64,000 nt of DNA, taken from the NCBI GenBank assembly GCA_029260215.1, contig JAJDDQ010000031.1, positions 124,001 to 188,000 of the forward strand, read 5' to 3'. A program made the translations under genes and the position numbers. The DNA comes from Phycisphaerae bacterium (GTDB lineage Bacteria > Planctomycetota > Phycisphaerae > UBA1845). Positions within the stretch are counted from its first letter, which is position 1, and each line of letters opens with the position of its first letter. Shown piece after piece: positions 26,101 to 33,082 of this stretch. The notes below the pieces were generated by a model. It worked only from the letters and a program-made list of their open reading frames with translations. It ran no database searches and was not told the DNA's origin.

Positions 26101-27505
26101 GATCGTTACGGCTGCGGGCAAGAATGTTTACCCCGACGAGGTTACCGCCAACTACGCCGATCTTCCGCATGTCAAGGAGATGTGCGTTTTGGCGGTCCCG
26201 AACAGCGATGGCATCGGTGATCGGGTGGATGCGGTGGTCGTGCTTAATCTGGACGAGGTCGCCGACGTCGATCACGGCAAGATTGAAACCGAAGTCCGCG
26301 ATGCCGTGGCAGCCGCCGGTGAGAAACAGCCCAGTTATCAGCGCATAAGCCACTTGTACTTCTGGAGCGGTGAGTTGCCGCGCACGACAACGCTTAAGGT
26401 CAAACGCAATGAAGTGCTCCGGCAATTGCTGGCCCGCCGCACCGACGCGCGGAGTCGCGGCCGGCGGATGGGCGACGGCTGGTCTGCGGAAGAAGCGTCG
26501 GCGGCGCCTCAGACCGCCAACGAAGCCTGGCTTCGCGATACGTTGATTCGATTTACGAATCGATCGCCGGCCCAGGTCAAGCCGGAAGCACACCTTCTGT
26601 TGGACCTCGGTGTGGACAGCCTGCTCAAGGTGCAGGTTCTCGGCGAGATCGAATCGTGTTTCGGTGTCGATTTGTCGGATGAAGTAGCCGCCCGCGTGAG
26701 TCGTGTCGCCGACCTGTTGGCCATCATCGGCAGTCGCACGCCGGTCAATGGCTCGTCCAGTGGAAAAGCCGCGTGGCGATCCAAAGTGCAGGGTAATCGC
26801 AACGGTCAACCTTTCGTGAACGGTCGCACGCCGCTTCTTCTTCGGCCGCTGCGCTGGACGTTGCGCGGTGTGATCGCATTGCTGTGCAACAGCTACATTC
26901 GCGTTCGGGTTGAGGGTGTGGAAAACATTCCCAAACGCAGCGCGTTTATCCTGGCAGCCAATCACGCTTCACATCTCGATTCCGCCGTCGTGCTCGCGGC
27001 TGTTTCCGGTGCGCTACGCCAAACGTCACGGCGATGCTACGTGGCCGCTGCGGAAGATTACTTCTTCGACAGCCCCTTCAAAGCCATGATCTTCCGGGAC
27101 TTGTTCGACTCCATCCCGTTCGACCGCAACGCCGACGGCATGCGCGGGCTGAGTCGCTGTGCGGAAGCGCTCCAGCAGGGGCACGCTGTGCTGCTCTTCC
27201 CCGAGGGTACGCGCACGGTGACGGGCGAGATTCAGTCCTTCAAAATCGGAGCGGCTGTTCTGTCCAGCGAAATCGGCGTGCCCGTCGTGCCGGTGCGCAT
27301 CGCCAACACATTCGATCTGTTTCCCAAGGGCCGACGCTTCATCAAACCCGGGGCTGTTGAAGTTCGATTCTCGCCGCCCGTGCAGCCGGCCGACGTAGAC
27401 AAACTGTCCGCCGACGCACGCTACAAAATCTACCGGGATGTCGCAGCCGAGGTGCAGCACTGCGTCGAGTCGGAAAACGGGCGGAGCGTCCTCACGCATG
27501 TCTGA
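23192..27505 (+). CDS. Multifunctional lipid enzyme: fatty acyl reductase, acyl-ACP/CoA ligase, acyl carrier and PlsC-type acyltransferase (ElbD-like)
   Basis: A 1437-residue fusion of four domains. Residues 1 to about 510 are an NAD(P)-binding thioester/fatty-acyl reductase with TGSTGFLAK at 23 and the catalytic YTCTK near 255. About 545 to 1075 is an AMP-forming acyl ligase: TSGTTLAPKG near 703, YEGYGLTETSP near 873, WFRTGDL near 948. About 1110 to 1185 is a carrier domain with the phosphopantetheine Ser in LGVDSLLKV. About 1215 to the end is a PlsC acyltransferase with NHASHLD near 1257 and FPEGTRT near 1335. One chain could thus load, reduce and transfer fatty chains to a glycerol backbone. 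From memory, myxobacterial ElbD for ether lipids has similar parts. GTG start, weak ribosome site. Confidence 0.85.
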   Translation: MIAQAETRQARIAERLAGEHILVTGSTGFLAKIFVEKLLRSVPDVGSICLLVRPRADGTAAGQRVRRDVIGSSAFDRLRAVLGPGFEEYWRSKIDVVSGDLTQDRLGLSKKNYAALARRVTVVVNSAATVTFDERLDAALALNVEGPRRLLRFAKDAGNVPFLHVSTAYVSGVRRGDIPEELTPAGHSVASYIDSKNGKPDVAADFDIEQTLARLYGKVEDVVAEHGGAGSRARRDLIAVGMDYAQEHGWNDTYTCTKWLAEQFLARDRDQVPLVLLRPAIIEGSYDEPAPGWIDGLRMADPLILAFGRGKLKEFPADKSVALDFIPVDFVANAMVAVLPAGRKKPMLEVYQCASSGRNPVRMTEIIRSVSQAFRKRPMRDDSGRPIRVSDMQCIPRDEFLRRWQRRLKFIRRMRGFLKSTKIAPRYRKKLASVEAQVAQLIYFVKIYAPYTHLDCRFLDDKLHSVFESMHPEDQKQFSFDVARIDWRDYIVNRHVVGVRHFVLGSGTELEAPMLAAGYAVEEESPAAPSPMQVLAPLRGESIFSVIENAAVRYPKRIALQVCRDGRWTRCTYKQLLNTTAAVSRRFQEQGLSQGDHIAIYCENGPEWGLTYIAAMRSGLTVVPLDKQLPASTAVGMAEFADVKLFCAAPGVLKDIQSAVDAESTMKIVALDATFVPPPGTARDPGPEPASVPGDAVASIVFTSGTTLAPKGVMLRHANFLANARSLVHVQSVHADDQFLSVLPMHHVFEFTGGFLVPLSNASTVTYVENLNATEILETMQATGTTVMMVVPRLLKLFHDGIMREVDNRGWLARKVFSLLGWIGDRAGGELCKKLFAPVHKKFGGRLRMFVCGGSALPSWLFLAFRRLGFPVYEGYGLTETSPVLTVNPNGDPRAGSVGLPLPETELEIRNQDTSGVGELFVRSPSVMAGYYKNKDATAEVLEEDWFRTGDLCRRDADGFVYVAGRAKDVIVTAAGKNVYPDEVTANYADLPHVKEMCVLAVPNSDGIGDRVDAVVVLNLDEVADVDHGKIETEVRDAVAAAGEKQPSYQRISHLYFWSGELPRTTTLKVKRNEVLRQLLARRTDARSRGRRMGDGWSAEEASAAPQTANEAWLRDTLIRFTNRSPAQVKPEAHLLLDLGVDSLLKVQVLGEIESCFGVDLSDEVAARVSRVADLLAIIGSRTPVNGSSSGKAAWRSKVQGNRNGQPFVNGRTPLLLRPLRWTLRGVIALLCNSYIRVRVEGVENIPKRSAFILAANHASHLDSAVVLAAVSGALRQTSRRCYVAAAEDYFFDSPFKAMIFRDLFDSIPFDRNADGMRGLSRCAEALQQGHAVLLFPEGTRTVTGEIQSFKIGAAVLSSEIGVPVVPVRIANTFDLFPKGRRFIKPGAVEVRFSPPVQPADVDKLSADARYKIYRDVAAEVQHCVESENGRSVLTHV

Positions 27506-28256
27506 CGGGCAGGCTCGAAGCGCCGAAAATTCGCCCGGCGAAGCCGCTTTCTTCGACGTTGACGGCACACTGGTATCCACGCATATCGTCCACCAATACG
27601 TCTTCGCGCGCAAAATGCTCGCGCACGATCGCGGTGCGGTAAGCCAATTGATGCACCCGCTCTGGTTCGCAGCTTTCACAGTCAGGTGCCTTCAGTATCT
27701 CTATCTCGATCGTGTCAGCCGGACGCGTATGAACATTGCCTTCTACCGCAACTACGCCAACCTGCCAGCCGATCGCGTGCGGGCTGTTGCGGGGGATTGT
27801 CTGGAGCACATCCTGAAACCGAATCTGTTTCCCGCCGGTTTCGCCTGTGTCGGCGAGCATTTGAAAGCTGGGCGACATGTCGTGCTGGTCACCGGATCGA
27901 TCGACTTTTTCATCGCCCCGCTCGCACAACACTTTGCGCAATGTCACGACGCATCGCCGCAAAACGTGCGTGTGTTGGCCCGCACGCTCGTCGAACGCGA
28001 AGGTCGATTCACGGGCGCGCTTGACGGTCCGCCCATCGGCGAGGGCGAGAAGGCTGAGGTCATCCAAAAATACGCGAAAGAAGAGGGCATCGCTCTGGAT
28101 GCGAGCTATGCTTACGGTGACAGCATCGCCGATTTAGCCATGCTCGAAACCGTCGGAAACCCCGTGGCGATCAACGCCGATTCAGAACTGACACACGTCG
28201 CGCGCGAGCGCGGTTGGCCTGCCTTGACCTGGAAAAAGAACGCGGGGGACGGATGA
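27498..28256 (+). CDS. HAD-IB family phosphatase of the lipid operon
   Basis: A 252-residue SerB-like HAD hydrolase. Motif I is FFDVDGTL near residue 18, motif II is VTGS near 130, and motif IV is YGDSIADLAML near 210; a helical cap lies between. It probably removes a phosphate from a small lipid or glycerol phosphate. Members of this group are often fused to or next to PlsC acyltransferases, as here. Its ATG (27498) lies inside the end of the multifunctional enzyme gene, overlapping by 8 bases, so translation is coupled; I reject the upstream open frame because it only reads through that overlap. The stop overlaps the next gene by four bases. Confidence 0.85.
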   Translation: MSDGQARSAENSPGEAAFFDVDGTLVSTHIVHQYVFARKMLAHDRGAVSQLMHPLWFAAFTVRCLQYLYLDRVSRTRMNIAFYRNYANLPADRVRAVAGDCLEHILKPNLFPAGFACVGEHLKAGRHVVLVTGSIDFFIAPLAQHFAQCHDASPQNVRVLARTLVEREGRFTGALDGPPIGEGEKAEVIQKYAKEEGIALDASYAYGDSIADLAMLETVGNPVAINADSELTHVARERGWPALTWKKNAGDG

Positions 28257-29542
28257 ACGCAGTCGTTTTCGAAAAGAGCATTCCCCGATACGCAGCCCTG
28301 AAAATCCTCGGGCCTCGGCGGGCGGCGCGCATCGCGGTCAGCAACTTGCTCAAGCTCTGCCCTGTATCCATGCGCGATATACCCGAACCGAAGCTGCCCA
28401 CGCGCGAATGGCTGCGCGTAAAGCCGACGCTGTCCGGCGTTTGCGGCTCGGATATCGGCGTCATCCTCTCCAAGGGCAGCCCCTACCTGTCGCCGCTGAC
28501 CTCGACCCCGTTCGTGTTGGGTCATGAGGTTGTGGGCGTCGTCACTGAGGTTGGCGCGGATGTTGCCCGCTACGAGGACGATCGCGATTTGTCGCGCATG
28601 CAGGTCGGCGATCGCGTGTTGCTCGAACCCGCGCTGGGATGCGAAGCCCGAGGCATCCGCCCACGGTGCAAGCCCTGTGCCAATGAGCAGGCAGCGCTGT
28701 GTCGCAACGTGACACGCGGGACGCTGTCCGCCGGGATTCAAACGGGGTACTGCCGCGACACGGGCGGCGGATGGTCAAGCGGATTCGTCGGCCACCGATC
28801 GCAGCTTCACCGTGTGCCCGAAGGAATGTCCGACACGGTGGCTGTCCTGACCGAACCGCTTACCTGCGTGATGCACGGCGTGCTGCGCGCCCTGCCCCCG
28901 GACGACGGAACTGCCCTGGTCATCGGTTGTGGATCGATAGGTTTGTTGACCGTAGCCGCCTTGCGTGCGAAGTCCAAAGCGCGCATCGTCGCCGTCGCGA
29001 AGCATCGCCATCAGCGAGAGATGGCTGCGAAGCTCGGTGCAGATGTCGTGTTGCACGCCGGGTCCGCCCGCAACATTCGCGAACGCTACCGTACCTGGGC
29101 TGACGAACTGAACGCCGAACTGCACTACCCCGAAATCGGCAAGCCCACCGTCGTCGGCGGGGCATCGGTAACGTACGATTGTGTCGGGTCTTCCATGAGC
29201 ATCGACGACGCCGTGCGCTTCACCGATGCTGACGGACACTTGGTGCTCATAGGCATGCCGGGCATTCCTTCCAACATCGACTGGACCGCGATATGGTACA
29301 AGGAGCTTTCGGTACACGCAGCCTACGCCTACGGCCCCGAGCAGGTAATCGACGACGCAGGCAAACCGCGTCGCGTGCAGACGTGGGATCTTGCCGTCGA
29401 AATGTTGAGCGATTGGGGGGATCGGCTGGCACCACTGGTCGGCGAGCCGTTCGCACTGGGCGATTACCGTCGCGCTTTTCAAGCCGCACTGTTCACGGGT
29501 GTTTCTGGGGCCGCCAAAACCGTATTTCGGATTGAGTCATGA
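28253..29542 (+). CDS. Zinc-dependent alcohol dehydrogenase-like oxidoreductase
   Basis: A 429-residue medium-chain dehydrogenase. The catalytic zinc ligands are seen in GVCGSDIG and FVLGHEVVG. A structural-zinc-like cluster of four cysteines lies at about residues 129 to 151 (GCEARG...CKPCANEQ..LC), and the NAD(P) site is VIGCGSIGLL near residue 222. It is longer than typical family members (about 350) owing to an N-terminal extension and an insertion after the Rossmann motif. The substrate is unknown; in this operon a lipid aldehyde/alcohol or a glycerol-phosphate-like compound is plausible. It overlaps both neighbours by four bases (ATGA), so it is made in step with them. Confidence 0.85.
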   Translation: MNAVVFEKSIPRYAALKILGPRRAARIAVSNLLKLCPVSMRDIPEPKLPTREWLRVKPTLSGVCGSDIGVILSKGSPYLSPLTSTPFVLGHEVVGVVTEVGADVARYEDDRDLSRMQVGDRVLLEPALGCEARGIRPRCKPCANEQAALCRNVTRGTLSAGIQTGYCRDTGGGWSSGFVGHRSQLHRVPEGMSDTVAVLTEPLTCVMHGVLRALPPDDGTALVIGCGSIGLLTVAALRAKSKARIVAVAKHRHQREMAAKLGADVVLHAGSARNIRERYRTWADELNAELHYPEIGKPTVVGGASVTYDCVGSSMSIDDAVRFTDADGHLVLIGMPGIPSNIDWTAIWYKELSVHAAYAYGPEQVIDDAGKPRRVQTWDLAVEMLSDWGDRLAPLVGEPFALGDYRRAFQAALFTGVSGAAKTVFRIES

Positions 29543-31173
29543 TTGCAGGAAACGAAGAAGCCCGCCGCACGCCGATCACAAAAAACGGGGACAGCCCCTA
29601 CACGCATTTCGTCGGCTCGGACGACCCGCCGTACCTCTTTCACTGCGGCGAGAACTTCGAGATGCACAAGCTGCCCGTGGGCACGCGCGTGCTCCTGCCC
29701 AAGCCGCCGCTCCCCGGTATCCGCGACGTGCGCGGCGCGATCAACCACTCGCTCGACCATCCGCTCGGCAGCGAACCGCTAACCGATCTGCTCAAACCGG
29801 GCATGAAAGTTACCGTCGCTTTCGATGATATTTCCCTGCCACTCCCGCCCATGAAAAGCCCGGATATCCGCAGGCAGATTATGGAGATCGTGCTCGATCG
29901 TCTCGAACGTGCGGGTGTGGAAGATATTCACTTTATCTGCGCGATCTGCCTCCATCGTCGTCTCACCGCCGGTGAGTTGAAGCACATCACCGGCCCGCGC
30001 ATCTTCAAAGAATATTGGCCCGATCGCTTGTACAACCACGATGCGGAAGACCCGGAGGGCAACGTCACCGTCGGCGTGACGCCCGAAGGCGAAGACGTGG
30101 ATATCAACCGTCGAGCCGTCGAATCCGACCTCATCATCTACGTCAACATCAACCTCGTTACGATGGACGGCGGGCACAAATCCGTCCCCGTCGGACTCGG
30201 TACGTACAAGACTGTTCGCCACCATCACAACGTCAAGACGATGATGGCCACCAACAGCTACATGGACCCCGAGACGAGCACCTTCCACCGCTCCTGCGAT
30301 CGACAGGGAGACGTGCTCGCAGGCCACGCGCGCATCTTCACCATAGAAACCACGCTCAACAGCGACACCTTTTCACCCCTGCTCGGATTTTTGCAAAAGC
30401 GTGAATCGGAGTGGTCCGCGTTCGACCACCTCAACTACCGGGCCAACCGAACACTGCTCAAAGTCTTGCCCGGCGCTGCGCGTCGCTGGGCTTATCAAGC
30501 TTTACCCGCACCCTACGGATTGACCGGCATCCACGCCGGTGCCACCGCACCCGTTCACGAAAAAACACTCGTAAACGTACACGAACAACAGATGATTGAC
30601 GTCGACGGACAGGCGGACATCCTGCTCGTAGGCCTGCCCTCCATAGGCCCGTACAGCGTGCATTCCACGCTCAACCCCATCCTGGTGTACTGCATGGCCG
30701 CCGGTTACTTTTTCAATTTCTACCGAGGCCAACCCCTCGTGCGCAAAGGCGGCGTGATGATCGTCGTCCACCCGCTCGAGAACAAATTCCACAAAGTACA
30801 CCACCCGTCCTACATCGATTTCTTCAACGAAGTGCTGACCGAAACGCGCGTGCCGGCTGAGCTTGAACAACGCTTCGAAAAGCAATACGCGGAAAACGAA
30901 CACTACATTCACCTCTATCGAACGTCGTACGCCTACCACGGCGTGCATCCTTTCTACATGTGGTATTGGGGGTGCAAGGGTATGGATCACATGGGCAGAG
31001 TCATCGCGGTCAACCCGAGCAGCTCCGCCGCCGCCGAACGGATCGGCTTCGCACAGGCTCCGTCGCTCAACACCGCCATTGGACAGGCCAGAGAGTTCCT
31101 CAACATGCCCGCAGACCAAACCAGGATCACCTACTTCCACTGTCCGCCCATCGTGATGTGCGACGTACACTAG
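29539..31173 (+). CDS. LarA-like (DUF2088) protein in the lipid operon
   Basis: A 544-residue relative of the nickel-pincer lactate racemase LarA. The N-terminal domain holds VTVAFDDISLPLPPM (LarA has a similar DITRP motif), then CAICLHRRLT with a His, and MDGGHKSVPVGLGTYKTV then RHHHN. The last segment aligns by eye with the LarA GGRK..PG motif whose Lys carries the pincer cofactor, and with a following active-site His. The C-terminal half is larger than in LarA (about 425 residues). It could epimerise or redox-cycle a hydroxy group on a small acid or sugar. Its place between an alcohol dehydrogenase and a lipid kinase is unusual. ATGA overlap upstream. Confidence 0.75.
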   Translation: MIAGNEEARRTPITKNGDSPYTHFVGSDDPPYLFHCGENFEMHKLPVGTRVLLPKPPLPGIRDVRGAINHSLDHPLGSEPLTDLLKPGMKVTVAFDDISLPLPPMKSPDIRRQIMEIVLDRLERAGVEDIHFICAICLHRRLTAGELKHITGPRIFKEYWPDRLYNHDAEDPEGNVTVGVTPEGEDVDINRRAVESDLIIYVNINLVTMDGGHKSVPVGLGTYKTVRHHHNVKTMMATNSYMDPETSTFHRSCDRQGDVLAGHARIFTIETTLNSDTFSPLLGFLQKRESEWSAFDHLNYRANRTLLKVLPGAARRWAYQALPAPYGLTGIHAGATAPVHEKTLVNVHEQQMIDVDGQADILLVGLPSIGPYSVHSTLNPILVYCMAAGYFFNFYRGQPLVRKGGVMIVVHPLENKFHKVHHPSYIDFFNEVLTETRVPAELEQRFEKQYAENEHYIHLYRTSYAYHGVHPFYMWYWGCKGMDHMGRVIAVNPSSSAAAERIGFAQAPSLNTAIGQAREFLNMPADQTRITYFHCPPIVMCDVH

Positions 31174-31183
31174 CTGACCAATC

Positions 31184-32131
31184 ATGGCTCGCGTCGCGTC
31201 CTACACCATCGTCTACAACCCCGTAGCAGGTCGGGGTCGAGCCGCGCGAATCGCTTCCGTCGTGCGCGATGAACTCATCCGCAGGAATCAATCCTGCACG
31301 CTCATCGCCACCGAAAAACGCGGGCAGGCGGAATCAATCGCCCGCGACTTGATCTCAAGCAATTCCTCGGGCGGGCCGGTCTGCGTGGCTGCCTGCGGCG
31401 GCGATGGAACGATCCAGGACGTCGCCAACGCCCTCGCGAACGTACCCCCGGACCGCGCCGTGATGGCTGTCATCCCCGCTGGGCGATGCAACGATTTCGC
31501 CCGCGCGCTCGGCCTGCCAAAATTGCCCACCGAGTTGGCCGGCGTGTTGATCGACGGCGTCGCCCGCCCGACCGACCTCGGCAGAGTAGGCCAACGCTAC
31601 TTCTGCACGATCGCCGCAATGGGGTTCGACGCAGCCGTCTCGCGATTCGTCAACGACATGCGCATGCCGCTCAAAGGGCCAGCCGCCTACGTCTACGGCA
31701 CACTGAACATGCTCCTGCGTTACCGCACGCCGACGCTGCGTCTCACCGGCGATTTCGGCCAACACGAAGGACCGGTGTTCCTGGCTGCGACCGCCAACAC
31801 ACCCTGGTACGGCGGAGCAATGCACATCGCACCGCCAGCCAACCCCTTCGACGGAAAACTCGACGTGTGTCTCGTCGGGCCAACGACCAAATTCCGCGTC
31901 CTCGGCATGCTCAGTCGCGTCATGAGAGGCCGACATGTTGAACTGCCCGAAGTGAGCATGCTGCGGACTACTCGCCTGAACGCGGAACTGATTTCAGGCC
32001 AGGATGTCGAAATCTGGGCCGACGGTGAACCCATAAGCCAACTCCCCGCCACCATCGAATGCGTCCCCGGTGCGGTGACCATCATGCTGCCGCGCGAGAG
32101 GCCTGTTGATAAATCGCCGGTGAATCCGTAG
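31184..32131 (+). CDS. Diacylglycerol kinase family lipid kinase
   Basis: A 315-residue soluble lipid kinase of the DgkB/YegS type, which phosphorylates diacylglycerol or a related lipid with ATP. It starts with the typical TIVYNPVAGRGRA, has the nucleotide-binding AACGGDGTIQDVAN motif near residue 68, PAGRCNDFARAL near 98, and the C-terminal beta sandwich with DGKLDVCLVGPT. It begins 10 bases after the LarA-like gene. In this operon it would recycle or make a phosphorylated lipid after the phosphatase step, or activate an alkyl-acyl-glycerol; that is inference. Confidence 0.9.
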   Translation: MARVASYTIVYNPVAGRGRAARIASVVRDELIRRNQSCTLIATEKRGQAESIARDLISSNSSGGPVCVAACGGDGTIQDVANALANVPPDRAVMAVIPAGRCNDFARALGLPKLPTELAGVLIDGVARPTDLGRVGQRYFCTIAAMGFDAAVSRFVNDMRMPLKGPAAYVYGTLNMLLRYRTPTLRLTGDFGQHEGPVFLAATANTPWYGGAMHIAPPANPFDGKLDVCLVGPTTKFRVLGMLSRVMRGRHVELPEVSMLRTTRLNAELISGQDVEIWADGEPISQLPATIECVPGAVTIMLPRERPVDKSPVNP

Positions 32132-32145
32132 TGTAGACGACTGAA

Positions 32146-32466
32146 ATGACCGAAGAAGACCAGCCCAAAACGTATCTCGCGGAAACCAAACCCAGCGTCG
32201 AGTCGGCGTCCGCCATCGCCCATGCGCTCGAGGCGATGGCCAACGAAGCCTTCCAAATCTTCACCAACGCGCCGGGCCGATACCGCTACGATTTACACAA
32301 TAAGCAAGGCTGGCTCGATCTGCGCGAGTCTCTGTGGTCCCGGCGGCTGGTGGAATCAATTCCCGAGCCGACGCGCCGCCAACTTGATCTGCTCTGCGTG
32401 AGATGGCTGCACCTGCACAAACATCTCACGTTCATCTCCGCCACCAAGCCGGTCTGGAATTCCTGA
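32146..32466 (+). CDS. Small conserved-looking hypothetical protein at the end of the lipid operon
   Basis: A 106-residue protein I do not recognise. It is mainly helical, with an acidic N-terminus (TEEDQPKTYLAETKPSVESA), then EAMANEAFQIFTNAPGRYRY and an Arg/Leu/His-rich C-terminal half (RRQLDLLCVRWLHLHKHL). There is no signal peptide or membrane segment. It begins 14 bases after the kinase gene in the same direction, so it is likely the last gene of the operon. A family B repeat follows about 30 bases after the stop. Confidence 0.55.
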   Translation: MTEEDQPKTYLAETKPSVESASAIAHALEAMANEAFQIFTNAPGRYRYDLHNKQGWLDLRESLWSRRLVESIPEPTRRQLDLLCVRWLHLHKHLTFISATKPVWNS

Positions 32467-32495
32467 AGAATAGAGCAATCCCGCAACGTTTTAAC

Positions 32496-32521
32496 GAGCC
32501 GCGAACTTCAGTTCGCGCGGA
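32496..32521 (+). repeat. Palindromic dispersed repeat, family B, copy 3
   Basis: Core copy reading GAGCCGCGAACTTCAGTTCG then CGCGGA. It holds a perfect hairpin CGCGAACT/AGTTCGCG with a 2-base centre. It lies between the convergent ends of the lipid operon and the zinc-ribbon gene and may act as a two-way transcript end. Confidence 0.75.
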
Positions 32522-32535
32522 CGTTCAAAACACGA

Positions 32536-33018
32536 TCATTCATCACCAAGTCGCGCACCGCATTCAGAGCAGTAGATCGTGTCATCCTCAACCGCCGTCA
32601 CAACCAGCTTGCCGTGACACTGTTGCGAGTTGCAGCGTGCCGCCCGATGGCCTGTGTCTTCCTTGCAGTACGGGCACGTGACCGGGAACCGGCGAAATCG
32701 GAACTTGCGCTCGATTACGAAATGCCGCCCGCAGGACGAGTTGTAACAGACAACGTCGAAGAGCGCCGTCGTCGCCCGAGGCTCCACACGCTTCCCGCCA
32801 GCCGGTGCCATCGCGTTGATGCCCGTATTCACAAACAACAGCAGCATCAGCCCGCCGATACTGTACACACCGTAACGAACGACCGGCGTCTGCCAGATAA
32901 GCGACGGCTCCTCGCGAACAGCCCCCATCCAATCGCGAAATTGCTCGCGCGCATTCTCCTTCCGCTCCTTGGCAGCCTCAAGTAGATCGACCCATTGATT
33001 GCGATTCGGTGCCGGCAT
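32536..33018 (-). CDS. Membrane-anchored zinc-ribbon protein, function unknown
   Basis: A 160-residue protein with a charged helical N-terminus, one membrane segment at about residues 48 to 67 (YGVYSIGGLMLLLFVNTGI) and a C-terminal half with four Cys pairs: CYNSSCGRH, CPYCKEDTG, CNSQQC and CSECGARL. These look like two or more zinc ribbons arranged in tandem. I do not recognise the family. The ATG at 33018 starts a sensible N-terminus. The prepilin-type gene lies upstream in the same direction, ending 64 bases before, so they may be co-transcribed. Confidence 0.65.
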   Translation of the reverse strand: MPAPNRNQWVDLLEAAKERKENAREQFRDWMGAVREEPSLIWQTPVVRYGVYSIGGLMLLLFVNTGINAMAPAGGKRVEPRATTALFDVVCYNSSCGRHFVIERKFRFRRFPVTCPYCKEDTGHRAARCNSQQCHGKLVVTAVEDDTIYCSECGARLGDE

Positions 33019-33082
33019 GTGTCACGTCCTTCACCGCATTCTATCGGCGCGGACGACACGGTCGAGTCGGCCCTCAACAACC

